From Paenibacillus sp. LHD-38 (GTDB lineage: Bacteria; Bacillota; Bacilli; Paenibacillales; Paenibacillaceae): 61,712 nucleotides of DNA. The notes under the pieces were generated by a model. It saw nothing but the letters and a program-made list of their open reading frames with translations. It was not told where the DNA came from and made no database searches. Within the stretch, counting starts at the first letter, position 1, and each line of letters opens with the position of its first letter. The stretch spans positions 1-61,712 of the forward strand of contig NZ_JAVIFU010000043.1 in NCBI RefSeq assembly GCF_031157315.1, written 5' to 3'. Positions 24,757 through 33,320 of this stretch are shown in pieces. The position numbers and the translations under genes were made by a program.

Positions 24757-26258
24757 TTTCGTTTCCACCTACCGAAAAATAACTGTTTTAAAGGACTGGT
24801 TTTACCGTTTTGCGAGTCTTTATTAACCGTCCATATCGGAAGTCTTAGGAAAATATCTTTAAAACTTTCCTTGTCGTAAAAAGGACCAAATGGTGTGAAA
24901 TAAGGTATTCCCAAAGTCTCTATCTTGCATAGGTGAATGAAGATGACCATCATCATGATGGAAATTCCGAAAAAACCAAACAAAGCTGCGGCAAGCATGA
25001 TTGGAAAGCCCAAAATTCTTAAGCTGGTTCCAAACTCGTTTAAAGGGGTTGCGAAAGAAGCAATCGCCGTCAATCCGATGACGACAATCATCGTATGAGA
25101 AACCAGTTGGGCTTCCACTACGGCCGTGCCTATGACTAACCCCCCGACAATACCAATCGTTTGGGCTATAGGTGAAGGTAATCGGATCGCTGCCTCTTTC
25201 AGCAATTCAAGGATGGTTTGCATAAGGAGTGCCTCCAAGATAGGCGGCAATGGAACGTAGGTTAAAGAAACCTTAACAGAATATAGAATTCCGATAGGAA
25301 GCACTTCGGAATGGTACGACACGATCGCAATATAGATCGCTGGTAAACAAATGGCCACAATAAAACTAATTAAACGAATGTACCGGTAAAATGAACCTAT
25401 TAGCCAACGGCTGTTATAATCATCCGGGGATTGGTAAAACGAAAAAAAAGTAATAGGCAGAACCAAAACACTTGGGCTGCCGTCAATAACTACAGTGATT
25501 TTCCCCTCAATTAGGTAATCAGCTGCCCGATCAGGCCTTTCGGTCTGTATCGTTTGCGGAAAAGGAGAAAATGGGTGTTCTTCGATCATCTCATCAATGT
25601 TGCCAACGGAATACAAATAGTCGAGGTCAATAGCCGAAATCCTTTTCAAACATTCCTCAACGATTTTGGGATCGGCAATGTTATCCATATAAATGATAGC
25701 TACATTCGTATTCGTGACACTTCCCAAGGTGAAGTACTTCACCTTCAATTTTGGACTTTTGATTCGATTGCGGAGCAAATAAATATTAGTGCTTAAACTT
25801 TCGATAAAACCTTCATGAGATCCCTTAATAATTTGTTCGGTCCTGGGTTCTTCGATTGATCGGCCTTGCGATTGTGCGACTGGCATCATGACTGCGGCTG
25901 CATCATTCCCCATGACAGCAACGCAAAATCCATCAAGTAAAAATTTCCCTATTTGAACAACATTTGATGATTTCGCGACTTCGATTGAATTTACGAAAAG
26001 TTCAATATCTCCAGCGTTTGATTCCAGCAAAGGTTTAATAATACTGGTTTGAATTAACTCAATGTTTACAAGTGCTTCTAAATATAACAATGCGCATGCT
26101 TGGTTGTTAAATACATGCATTTGAATCTTCAGGTCCTCAGTATGAGATAAATGTTCCTGAATTTGAGCGATTTTTCCTTCAACTTCTCCTGATCTTAACT
26201 CAAGGGTAAGGGTTCCCGATTCCGATGATTTTAGGTTTCTATTTTTCAAGTATTTCAA
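24753..26258 (-). CDS. gerA: GerA family spore germination protein
   Basis: A 501-residue GerA-type receptor subunit. A large hydrophilic N-terminal domain (about residues 1-280, with LFVNSIEVAKS and GSHEGFIESLSTNIYLLRNR) precedes about five transmembrane helices (SFIVAICLPAIYIAIVSYH onward, including EAAIRLPSPIAQTIGIVGG) and a short polar tail. GerA subunits sit in the spore inner membrane and detect germinants with GerB and GerC. TTG 26258 is preceded by AGAGGGG at good spacing; a GTG at 26285 is the alternative. It is first in the operon. Because gerB is split, this receptor is probably non-functional here. Confidence 0.9.
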   Translation of the reverse strand: MKYLKNRNLKSSESGTLTLELRSGEVEGKIAQIQEHLSHTEDLKIQMHVFNNQACALLYLEALVNIELIQTSIIKPLLESNAGDIELFVNSIEVAKSSNVVQIGKFLLDGFCVAVMGNDAAAVMMPVAQSQGRSIEEPRTEQIIKGSHEGFIESLSTNIYLLRNRIKSPKLKVKYFTLGSVTNTNVAIIYMDNIADPKIVEECLKRISAIDLDYLYSVGNIDEMIEEHPFSPFPQTIQTERPDRAADYLIEGKITVVIDGSPSVLVLPITFFSFYQSPDDYNSRWLIGSFYRYIRLISFIVAICLPAIYIAIVSYHSEVLPIGILYSVKVSLTYVPLPPILEALLMQTILELLKEAAIRLPSPIAQTIGIVGGLVIGTAVVEAQLVSHTMIVVIGLTAIASFATPLNEFGTSLRILGFPIMLAAALFGFFGISIMMMVIFIHLCKIETLGIPYFTPFGPFYDKESFKDIFLRLPIWTVNKDSQNGKTSPLKQLFFGRWKRN

Positions 26259-26452
26259 GTAATCATCCCCTCTGTTAATAATCACTGCTTATTATTAACA
26301 AATATCCCCACAATTATTTTCATCATAAGGAGAGAGAGGGGTTCTAACGAAGCCCCCATCATTGTTTTCATTATGGGCTTTAGCCGCTTCCTGACAAACA
26401 TGGTTCTTCATAGACTAATTCCGTAACTAACTCATTAGGAAGGGAGCAAAAA

Positions 26453-26845
26453 ATGTATATCCCTGTTACCGGATTTGTGATGGGATCTTCCGAAGAGGAT
26501 GATAGCCATCATTCGCATAAGCTATATATAACGTCTTGGAATGGAAACCCTGTCCATGTTCATGCCTTTTCCGGTGAAACCTCCATCGATGACGGACATT
26601 CTCATCAATATGCGAGTTGGACCGCGCCTGCACCTACCGGGGTGCCTCATGTACATGGATATCAAACTGTCACTTCACCGAATAACGGCCATACCCACCT
26701 TATTCAGGGAACGACCGGTCCAGCAATCGCTATTCCCGGTGGAGGGCACTATCATTTATTTGAAGGATATACCACGATTAACGGCACTCATCCCCATTCA
26801 CATGCCTATCGCGGGAGAACAGGCAATGAAGTTAGCAGTATGTAA
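26453..26845 (+). CDS. YmaF family His-rich protein
   Basis: A 130-residue protein unusually rich in histidine, with repeated HxH pairs spaced through the chain (HHSH, HVHAF, HSHQY, HVHGY, HTHL, HYHLF, HPHSHAY), as in Bacillus YmaF. The repeat pattern suggests a beta-rich fold and possible metal binding; the family's role is unknown. GGAAGGGAGC lies 6 bases before the ATG. It is transcribed away from the germination operon and ends at a strong bidirectional terminator. Confidence 0.85.
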   Translation: MYIPVTGFVMGSSEEDDSHHSHKLYITSWNGNPVHVHAFSGETSIDDGHSHQYASWTAPAPTGVPHVHGYQTVTSPNNGHTHLIQGTTGPAIAIPGGGHYHLFEGYTTINGTHPHSHAYRGRTGNEVSSM

Positions 26846-26901
26846 AAAAATTCACTGAATATAAAGGACATCCTACCGCTCTCACCATCTCTACAAATGA
26901 A

Positions 26902-26945
26902 AATAGGGGCGTGTTAAAGGCTAAAGCCTTTAACACGCCCCTATT
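26902..26945. terminator. Bidirectional intrinsic terminator
   Basis: A 19-base perfect stem (AATAGGGGCGTGTTAAAGG and its complement) with a 5- to 6-base loop lies between the convergent ymaF-type and glutamate racemase genes and serves both. Confidence 0.9.
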
Positions 26946-26954
26946 CATGTGGTT

Positions 26955-27755
26955 TTAGGTTGGGAGCGTCTCCGTTAACGCGTCCCTTTCACGCAAAAAG
27001 GCGAGGGCCTTTTGCATTTTCACGATATACGCCGGCTCCTGGCCAGAGCACATAAACCGCACATCTCCGCTGCCGCCGCGGCCGCCCGCGACGCCGTATC
27101 GGCTCAACAAGGCTGACAGCCGCTTCACGGTTCCCACGTTGCCGTCTACGATCTCAATATGAGACGGCAGCAGCTCCTTTAATATATCCTTATAAAACGG
27201 GTAATGCGTACAGCCAAGTACAATGATGCCGTAATCGTTCAAATTATAGCTTGCAAGCTTTGAGAGAAAATATTCATTCATGACCGCTTTATCGAATTGC
27301 AGCGATTCGCAGTAATGCACCAGCTCCGGCAGAGGAAGCGAATCCACGATGCCCATGTCATCCACGCGGGAAACGAGCGCATAATATTTGGGCAGCTTAA
27401 GCGTTAATGGCGTTGCGAAGACGAGTACCCTTTTGCCCGTCGCGCGGTTCATTTCCACTGCCGGCTTCACCGCAGGCTCCATGCCGACAATGGGAAGCGA
27501 GTAACGCTCTCTTAAATCGTTTATGGCAATGCTGGTCGCTGTGTTGCAGGCTACGACCAACGCGTCTATGCCCTCGTTCATCATCATGCCGACCGTATCG
27601 AAAATATAAGCCTTCACGTCCTCCTCGGCCTTCGTGCCGTAGGGGACATGCAGCGTGTCCGCCATATAAAGAAAATCCTTATCAGGGAGCCTCCGAAGCG
27701 CTTCGGCCAGAACGGTAAGCCCGCCGATCCCTGAATCAAAAAAACCAATTCGCAT
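26955..27755 (-). CDS. racE: Glutamate racemase
   Basis: A 266-residue cofactor-independent glutamate racemase supplying D-glutamate for peptidoglycan. The N-terminal FFDSGIGGLTVL carries the conserved Asp-Ser. The two catalytic Cys are in VACNTATS (near residue 74) and LGCTHYP (near 185). The substrate-binding PYGTK near residue 40 is present. Family-typical length. The ribosome binding site (AAGGA) is slightly distant from the ATG. It also fits the name murI. Confidence 0.95.
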   Translation of the reverse strand: MRIGFFDSGIGGLTVLAEALRRLPDKDFLYMADTLHVPYGTKAEEDVKAYIFDTVGMMMNEGIDALVVACNTATSIAINDLRERYSLPIVGMEPAVKPAVEMNRATGKRVLVFATPLTLKLPKYYALVSRVDDMGIVDSLPLPELVHYCESLQFDKAVMNEYFLSKLASYNLNDYGIIVLGCTHYPFYKDILKELLPSHIEIVDGNVGTVKRLSALLSRYGVAGGRGGSGDVRFMCSGQEPAYIVKMQKALAFLRERDALTETLPT

Positions 27756-27866
27756 GTCTCATCGATTCCTTACGTTTATTGGAATTGAATAATTAAATGT
27801 AGCTATATCCATATTAACTCATTGCTACCCGCCATTAAAGCTTATAATTTCTAATAAACGAAAAAA

Positions 27867-27893
27867 CGCCCCTCGTCCTAGCGGACAAGGGGC
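27867..27893 (-). terminator. Intrinsic terminator of the ltaS-type gene
   Basis: GCCCCTCGTCC pairs with GGACAAGGGGC around TAGC and is followed by GTTTTTTC on the minus strand, directly after the gene at 27907. Confidence 0.9.
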
Positions 27894-27906
27894 ATTTGCG
27901 CTGCTT

Positions 27907-29793
27907 TTATGGCGCTCGCTTCGGCAGCAAACGGACATAATCATCCGAAAGCTTCATCAGCTCCAAGATATAATCGTAATCCGCCCGGTATTGGCTGAAC
28001 TCGGCCACGGGCTGCTTCGTCCTAATATCGATCGCCCTTCCGTCCTCAAAGCCTTTGCCTGGAACAAACAAAATGTCATTGTTGAAAAACGAGCCGGTTG
28101 GCAGATAATATCTCATGCCAATGACATTGTGAGAGCTATTCAGCAAATCGTGGCCGAATGCGGTATACCCTTCGTCCTTCAAGGATACGCCGAGCAAATT
28201 AGAGAGCGTTGGCATAATGTCTACCTGGCCGCCTACCTGATCGACAACCTTGCCTTCCGCGCCTGGCACATGGACAAACAGCGGGATGTTGAAGCGGCTG
28301 ACTTCCCCGTCATAGTTTATGCCCAGCTGCTCGCTGACCCATGCCGGATCATTGTCCTTCGCCTGCAAGCCGGAATGGTCGCCGTAAGCAACCAAAACGG
28401 TATTGTCCCATATGCCGCTTGCTTTGAGCCCTTCAATAAATTCACCAAGAGCATAATCTGTGTAATTAAGCGACGTTAAATAGTCGCCCAGCTGCGTATC
28501 CTGCAGGGAATCCGGCATCGCAATCCGCTGCTGCCCGCTTGGCACCTTGAACGGATGATGGCTTGCTGCGGTTACGAACTGCGCGTAAAACGGTTTATTT
28601 TGCTGCTTCAGCGCTTGAAGCTTTTCTAGGCCAACCTTGTAGAGCTCCTCATCGGAGGCGCCGAAGGAATTAAAATGATCATTTTTAAATGACGGCTTAT
28701 CATAGTATTTCGCAAATCCTAATGCAGGATACATCCGGTTGCGATCCCAGAATGTCACATCATTGATGTGGAAAGTATTGGTTTCGTACCCCTGTTCCCC
28801 CAGCAGTCTAGGAAGACTTGGCAGCACCTTATCGCTATAACCCGTAGACATGGCAATGACGCCGGTTGGATAGATGGAGGTGTTTGACATAAATTCGGCA
28901 TCCGATGTGTTGCCTTGCCCGATTTGCTGAAAGAAATTCGGGAAATAGAAGCTCTTCTTCGCCAAATCGTTCAGCACCGGAGTAACCGGCTTCCCGCCCA
29001 CCGAGAGATTAATCGCGAAATTTTGGAACGCCTCCAATTGAATGACGATGACGTTTTTGCCTTTGGCAAAACCGAAGTAATTAGGGCTTCCCGCTTCGAC
29101 TGCAGTGCCGGCTTGATCAAAATAAGTGACCTGAAGCGCATCTGCGCTAGCTGCCGTTTCTTCCACACTTCCGTTTCTGAGCGCGGCTTGTTCCTTGTTC
29201 GCTTTAATGGCTGACGCTACCTGATAATCGAGAAAGCCCAGGCTCTCGGCTTGAACGATCTCATTCGGAATAGCGCTGCCCGACCAAATATATCCGCCCG
29301 ATATGGCTGCGCACAGGATAACCGCAACGGCTGTAATCCTCGGTCTTGCGATCCGTTTGCGTCCTTCGCTGCGTAAACCTTTAATACGGTTAACGATGGC
29401 GATGACCGCAAGGATGATCACATCTATAAAATAGATATAATAAGAAGCTTGAATAATTGAGCCTACGCTTGTCCGAATCTGCAGCACCTGATCAAGGCCA
29501 TGCAGCGCGGTGTAGGTAGGTACGGTCCCGTAATAGCTGAAATAGACCGTAGAAGCAAATAACAGCAGCGACAGCACCGCATTCAGCGTGCCATATACCG
29601 CTCCCCTCCATTTTGCGGAGGTAACCAGTTCAACAATCAGCAGCAGAGTCAATATGGCCGCCGCATCCGTCAGCAAGCGATCCGCCTGAATGCCTTGAAA
29701 AACAAAATGGCGGAAAAGCAGCATTTTCAGCATCATCATGATGAATATAACGATAAACGGTGATCGGCCGTAATGTTTCGAAATCCGTTCCAA
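27907..29793 (-). CDS. ltaS: LTA synthase family protein (polyglycerolphosphate polymerase)
   Basis: A 628-residue membrane enzyme with five N-terminal transmembrane helices (about residues 10-180) and an extracellular alkaline-phosphatase/sulfatase-type domain. Motifs include VIVIQLEAFQNF (metal ligand Glu), GQGNTSDAEF with the catalytic Thr near residue 295, TFWDRNRMYP, and YGDHSG with metal ligands. It should transfer glycerol phosphate from phosphatidylglycerol to build lipoteichoic acid. A paralogue acting as primase or in another role cannot be excluded. The start is TTG, with AAGGAG 9 bases upstream. It is monocistronic. Confidence 0.9.
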   Translation of the reverse strand: MERISKHYGRSPFIVIFIMMMLKMLLFRHFVFQGIQADRLLTDAAAILTLLLIVELVTSAKWRGAVYGTLNAVLSLLLFASTVYFSYYGTVPTYTALHGLDQVLQIRTSVGSIIQASYYIYFIDVIILAVIAIVNRIKGLRSEGRKRIARPRITAVAVILCAAISGGYIWSGSAIPNEIVQAESLGFLDYQVASAIKANKEQAALRNGSVEETAASADALQVTYFDQAGTAVEAGSPNYFGFAKGKNVIVIQLEAFQNFAINLSVGGKPVTPVLNDLAKKSFYFPNFFQQIGQGNTSDAEFMSNTSIYPTGVIAMSTGYSDKVLPSLPRLLGEQGYETNTFHINDVTFWDRNRMYPALGFAKYYDKPSFKNDHFNSFGASDEELYKVGLEKLQALKQQNKPFYAQFVTAASHHPFKVPSGQQRIAMPDSLQDTQLGDYLTSLNYTDYALGEFIEGLKASGIWDNTVLVAYGDHSGLQAKDNDPAWVSEQLGINYDGEVSRFNIPLFVHVPGAEGKVVDQVGGQVDIMPTLSNLLGVSLKDEGYTAFGHDLLNSSHNVIGMRYYLPTGSFFNNDILFVPGKGFEDGRAIDIRTKQPVAEFSQYRADYDYILELMKLSDDYVRLLPKRAP

Positions 29794-29904
29794 GCCCCTT
29801 CACTCCTTAAATGAGACATGCTCGCGTGCAATAGAAAATAACCGTCATGTCATGACGGCTAATCTAAACACTAATGTTAAGGGAATGTGAAGGCAAATGC
29901 AACG

Positions 29905-30420
29905 TCAATAAATTGAAATAGAGGAACCTTTCGCAGCAGCGCTTGGCAATCGTCCATCCATCGCAACCTCAAATACGGATTCGACGATGACGGGCAGCTG
30001 CCCCCTTAATGAATTTGCGCCCAAGACCGACCGGGCATGAAGACCCTTATCGCCGAATACCTCCAGCATTAGATCAGAGAAGCCGTTCAGCACTTTATGA
30101 TGCTCCTCAAAGAGCGGATCAGCATTCACAAAGCCTTGGACCTTCACAACCTGCTTCACGTTTTCCAAATCGCCCAAAGCATTTCTCAATACTGCGAGAA
30201 CCTTTACCCCAGCCTGCCTTGCAAACTGATAACCTTCCTCTGTCGAAAACTCACGGCCAAGCTTGCCTTTCACCTTAGCAGCCGGTCCTTTTCCTGAAAC
30301 GAAAAGCAGTCCGCTCGAAAATACATAGTTCGCATAGTTTGCTGCCGGATCGCTTGCCTGCGGAAGCACAATGCCTAATTTCGTTAATCTTTCTTCAATG
30401 GTACCTTTTATCTTGGTCAT
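29905..30420 (-). CDS. RidA family protein
   Basis: A 171-residue member of the RidA/YjgF superfamily, of the longer subgroup with a YjgF-like fold. Segments such as FVSGKGPAAKVKGKLGREFS and VQGFVNADPLFEEHHKVLNG are recognisable. Classical RidA proteins hydrolyse reactive enamine/imine intermediates released by PLP enzymes. The Arg of the catalytic site is plausibly in HARSVLGANSLRGQLPV. It is divergent from a MocR-type PLP-binding regulator with a shared control region, suggesting regulation in response to PLP metabolism. GGGAGA precedes the ATG. Confidence 0.88.
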   Translation of the reverse strand: MTKIKGTIEERLTKLGIVLPQASDPAANYANYVFSSGLLFVSGKGPAAKVKGKLGREFSTEEGYQFARQAGVKVLAVLRNALGDLENVKQVVKVQGFVNADPLFEEHHKVLNGFSDLMLEVFGDKGLHARSVLGANSLRGQLPVIVESVFEVAMDGRLPSAAAKGSSISIY

Positions 30421-30485
30421 ATTCTCCCTGCCCCCTTATCGTAGTAGATGATTGATGTAAGCCTTTGTCAAAGCATATACTAGGA

Positions 30486-30514
30486 TTGACCCCTGACGAA
30501 GTGTCAGATATGCA
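30486..30514 (+). promoter_or_regulatory. Candidate MocR promoter with internal palindrome
   Basis: TTGACC (30486-30491) and TATGCA (30509-30514) are separated by 17 bases, a plausible -35/-10 pair for the downstream regulator gene. The spacer contains the palindrome CTGACGAAGTGTCAG (30493-30507), well placed for autorepression. A further GGGTCA and its complement TGACCC flank the area. Assigned by pattern only. Confidence 0.45.
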
Positions 30515-30541
30515 CTTAATTTAAGGGTCAGACTGCGAGTA

Positions 30542-31747
30542 ATGAGAATGGAACTACTACTGCCCAGGGATGATCATCTCCCCTTATATTTGACCTTATA
30601 TCAGCATATTCGAGGACTTATACAGGATGGCGCTCTTCAGGATGGCACTAAATTGCCGTCTATCCGCTCTCTCCGTGAACAAACCAAGCTGAGTAAAACA
30701 ACCATTGAAACGGCCTATCATATGCTGCTCGAAGAGGGTTTTGTCTACAGCAAGCCGCGTGCAGGGTTATTTGTCATTCATCCGCAAGCTGCCCCAGGCG
30801 CCAAGACAAAACCGGCTAAGCCTTCTAATATTGAGCATATTCCGGCGCATCGGCATGCTGATCCGCTTCCCCTGCATAACGAGAAAGTAATTGATTTCAG
30901 CTTGCTTGCCGTAGATGGGGACTCCTTCCCCCTTCGTCCATGGAAATCCGTTCTCCATGACGCGCTGTCTCTCCACATTAGCAGCGTCCATCAATACGGA
31001 GATCCACAGGGCGAATATGGCTTAAGGCTGCAATTAGCCCACTATTTGAAGCGCGCGAGAGGCGTTAACTGCTTGCCGGAACAAATCGTCATCGGCTCAA
31101 GTTTCACCTACAGCACTCAAATCCTTGCTAAGCTTTTGGGTGGCGGCGGTAAGATTGCAGTTGAAGCAGCCGGTATCGCGCAAGTGGGAGCGATCTTTGC
31201 GCAGAATGGCTTCGATGCGGTCCCTGTGCCTTTTCACAACCAGGAACTGCTGGCTGCGGAATTACCGAAAAAGGACATCCAGGCGCTCTATGTCACCCCC
31301 TCACATCGGCCGTCGGCCAGCCCTTTGCCCTATGCAACCCGGCAGCTGCTATTGAACTGGGCGGTTACTAACAGCGCCTTTATTATCGAGGATGACTATG
31401 ACGGGGAATTTCGATATTCCGGAAAAACAATTCCTTCGCTGCAAAGCCTAGATGATCACGGCTCCGTTATTTATATTGGAACCTATTCCAAAGCCTTCAC
31501 GCCGGCATTGCGATTGAATTATATGGTTGTGCCCCTGCAGCTAACAGCTAAGCTCCAATCGATCCATTACGCGCTCTCCAGCCCTTCGCGAATCGATCAA
31601 TGGGCGATGCAGCTGTTCATGGAACGAGGCCATTGGTTTGCTGCATATGGCGATGCGCCGAGAATCTACCTCGGTTTCGGAGGCTTGACGGATAGAGAGA
31701 TGGATCAAGGCATCCGCTTGCTGGCCAAGGCTTGGTCGACCGTTTAG
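30542..31747 (+). CDS. MocR-type PLP-dependent regulator with internal deletion
   Basis: A 401-residue GntR-winged-helix protein fused to an aminotransferase class I domain. The N-terminus (PLYLTLYQHIRGLIQDGAL, LPSIRSLREQTKLSKTTIE) binds DNA. The aminotransferase part includes FIIEDDYDGEFRYSG and the PLP lysine in GTYSKAFTPALRL. Family members run 450-490 residues. Here the chain passes from WAMQLFMERGHW straight to FAAYGDAPRIYLGFGGL, lacking about 65 residues of the C-terminal small domain, without a frameshift. This in-frame deletion probably disables or changes ligand sensing. The start is ATG 30542 and no strong ribosome binding site was seen. Confidence 0.85.
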   Translation: MRMELLLPRDDHLPLYLTLYQHIRGLIQDGALQDGTKLPSIRSLREQTKLSKTTIETAYHMLLEEGFVYSKPRAGLFVIHPQAAPGAKTKPAKPSNIEHIPAHRHADPLPLHNEKVIDFSLLAVDGDSFPLRPWKSVLHDALSLHISSVHQYGDPQGEYGLRLQLAHYLKRARGVNCLPEQIVIGSSFTYSTQILAKLLGGGGKIAVEAAGIAQVGAIFAQNGFDAVPVPFHNQELLAAELPKKDIQALYVTPSHRPSASPLPYATRQLLLNWAVTNSAFIIEDDYDGEFRYSGKTIPSLQSLDDHGSVIYIGTYSKAFTPALRLNYMVVPLQLTAKLQSIHYALSSPSRIDQWAMQLFMERGHWFAAYGDAPRIYLGFGGLTDREMDQGIRLLAKAWSTV

Positions 31748-31803
31748 CTGCCATGAAAAAATTTTCATAGCTATAGCATGAACATAATGAGGGGGCCTTT
31801 TTT

Positions 31804-32685
31804 TTGGGAAACAAACATTTTCTAACCGATCTCGATGGAACACTGCTGCATTCCGATGCTTCGTTATCACCGTTTACTATTAACATCGTTAGTCATGCCT
31901 TGGAACAAGGCGTTGTTATCAGCTACTCGACGGCAAGAAGCTATATCAGCTCTCATAAAATCGTGTCCGTTATCCCATGGAAATACCCGATTATTTTGTA
32001 TAATGGCGCTGTGATTTTTGATCCCCAATCCATGAAGGTCATTGGCGGCTGCTGGCTGGACAACAAAACGACCAATGAAATTATTGAACTGGGGAGAGCT
32101 CTGGGGCAAATTCCGTTTTTGTTTGCGCTAGACGAGGAGGACAAAGAACGTGTGCTGCATGAGAAGCTGATTCGAACCGGGGATTTATCTTTTTATAACA
32201 GCCGTCCGGGCGATCCACGGTTTGGAGAACTTCCTCGGCTGGAATGCCCGGATTCATTTAGAACGTTAATCGTGACCTATATCGGATTGCTGCATGAGCT
32301 CGAACCGCTAAAAGCTGAGGTTGAGCATCGCTTCGGTAACCGGGTGCATATCCATCTCATGAAGGACGCCTACATCGAGAACCACTACTTTCTAGAATTC
32401 AGTCACAGCAAGGCTAATAAAAAAGAAGGTCTAAAGCAATGGGCGGAGCTGGTGGGCTGCAAGACCGGAGATGTCACTGTGTTTGGAGATAATCTCAACG
32501 ATTTGGGCATGTTTGAGGAAGCTGGAACAAAAGTGGCCGTATCCAATGCGCATCCTGCTCTCAAAGCGCTGTCCACGCTGGTGGCAGCGAGCAACGATGA
32601 AGATGGCGTAGCCAAGTATATTGATCGTGTGACGGGAGGTATGTCATCAGAGGCGATCGATTCGACCGCGGATGGGGAAGTTTAA
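31804..32685 (+). CDS. HAD superfamily hydrolase, Cof type
   Basis: A 293-residue phosphatase of HAD subfamily IIB (Cof-like). Motif I FLTDLDGTLL carries the nucleophile Asp. The cap-domain entry is GVVISYSTARSY (motif II Ser/Thr), and motifs III and IV are the Lys region followed by VFGDNLNDLGMFEEAG with metal-binding Asp residues. Such enzymes dephosphorylate sugar phosphates, flavin or phospholipid-related substrates; the specific one is not readable. The start is TTG 31804, with GAGGGGG upstream. Confidence 0.88.
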   Translation: MGNKHFLTDLDGTLLHSDASLSPFTINIVSHALEQGVVISYSTARSYISSHKIVSVIPWKYPIILYNGAVIFDPQSMKVIGGCWLDNKTTNEIIELGRALGQIPFLFALDEEDKERVLHEKLIRTGDLSFYNSRPGDPRFGELPRLECPDSFRTLIVTYIGLLHELEPLKAEVEHRFGNRVHIHLMKDAYIENHYFLEFSHSKANKKEGLKQWAELVGCKTGDVTVFGDNLNDLGMFEEAGTKVAVSNAHPALKALSTLVAASNDEDGVAKYIDRVTGGMSSEAIDSTADGEV

Positions 32686-32879
32686 ATAGAAGTTACACTA
32701 TACACCCTTAACATGTTCACTTGTGGGGAACTCGTCGTATGAATTAACAGGAAAATATGGCGCTAAATCCATCGGAAATTGATACTAATTACGTTTAGTG
32801 GTAAAAAACGGAGTTATTTCGGGTTACGAGCATGTTAATTTAAGTAAACGCGAGAATTAGCGCCAATAATTACTGTTAA

Positions 32880-33031
32880 TTGGTTGGTAAGCCCGAAATC
32901 GACGAGATTAACGCCATATTTTACCACTATTTGGTTGGTAATTCGAAACAAGCGAGATTAGCGCCCTCTTTTATCGCTATTTTGTTAGTAAATTCGAAAC
33001 AAGCGAGATTAGCGCCCTCTTCTTCCGCTAT
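32880..33031. repeat. 50-bp tandem repeat, three clear units
   Basis: Units begin at 32880, 32931 and 32981 (51, 50 and 51 bases). All carry GAGATTA(A/G)CGCC followed by an AT-rich tail ending in (A/C)(C/G)CTAT. A more diverged unit precedes them (32755-32879; GAGAATTAGCGCC). Units 2 and 3 share a long identical core, GAAACAAGCGAGATTAGCGC, so the newest duplication is at the right end. There is no coding potential. Confidence 0.85.
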
Positions 33032-33268
33032 TGTTTATCGGTGTGTGATATAGCAGCTGTATAAAAGAATAGAATAAGCGCTTGGAAGAAACGAAGGAGC
33101 GGTCTGGTACTGGTTGAGGGTTTTTGTACTGGTGGAGCGGTTTGGTACTGGAGGAGCGTCAGCGTTCGCCTTTATCTCCCTATTTCTACCGCAAGCGGCG
33201 GTATATTCGAAGAAATAGGGAGACAACAGCGGCCGGAAGTCCAAACCGCGCCCTCCATCCTGCGCAAA

Positions 33269-33305
33269 AAAAGCTGCCCTAGGTCATCGACCTTCGGGAC
33301 AGCTT
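33269..33305 (-). terminator. Intrinsic terminator of the mgl operon
   Basis: AAGCTG(C)CCTAGGTC and GACCT(TC)GGGACAGCTT pair to form a strong hairpin ending in TTTTTTTGCG on the minus strand, 16 bases after the mglC stop. Confidence 0.9.
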
Positions 33306-33320
33306 CTTCATTTCAGCATA

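Larger units (their letters stand above)
32686..33320. other. Repeat-rich intergenic region
   Basis: A 635-base gap between the HAD gene and the mgl operon. It contains the 50-bp tandem repeats and a direct repeat of GGAGCGGTnTGGTACTGG at 33096-33113 and 33134-33151. It also has a cruciform-forming inverted repeat at 33176-33222 (CTCCCTATTTCT with AGAAATAGGGAG, with an inner TACCGC/GCGGTA stem), and the mglC terminator. No gene was supported. Confidence 0.7.

Noticed and set aside
32880..33031. Replication iterons
   Set aside because: The 50-bp units are near a HAD gene and a sugar transporter, with no replication initiator or DnaA-box cluster.
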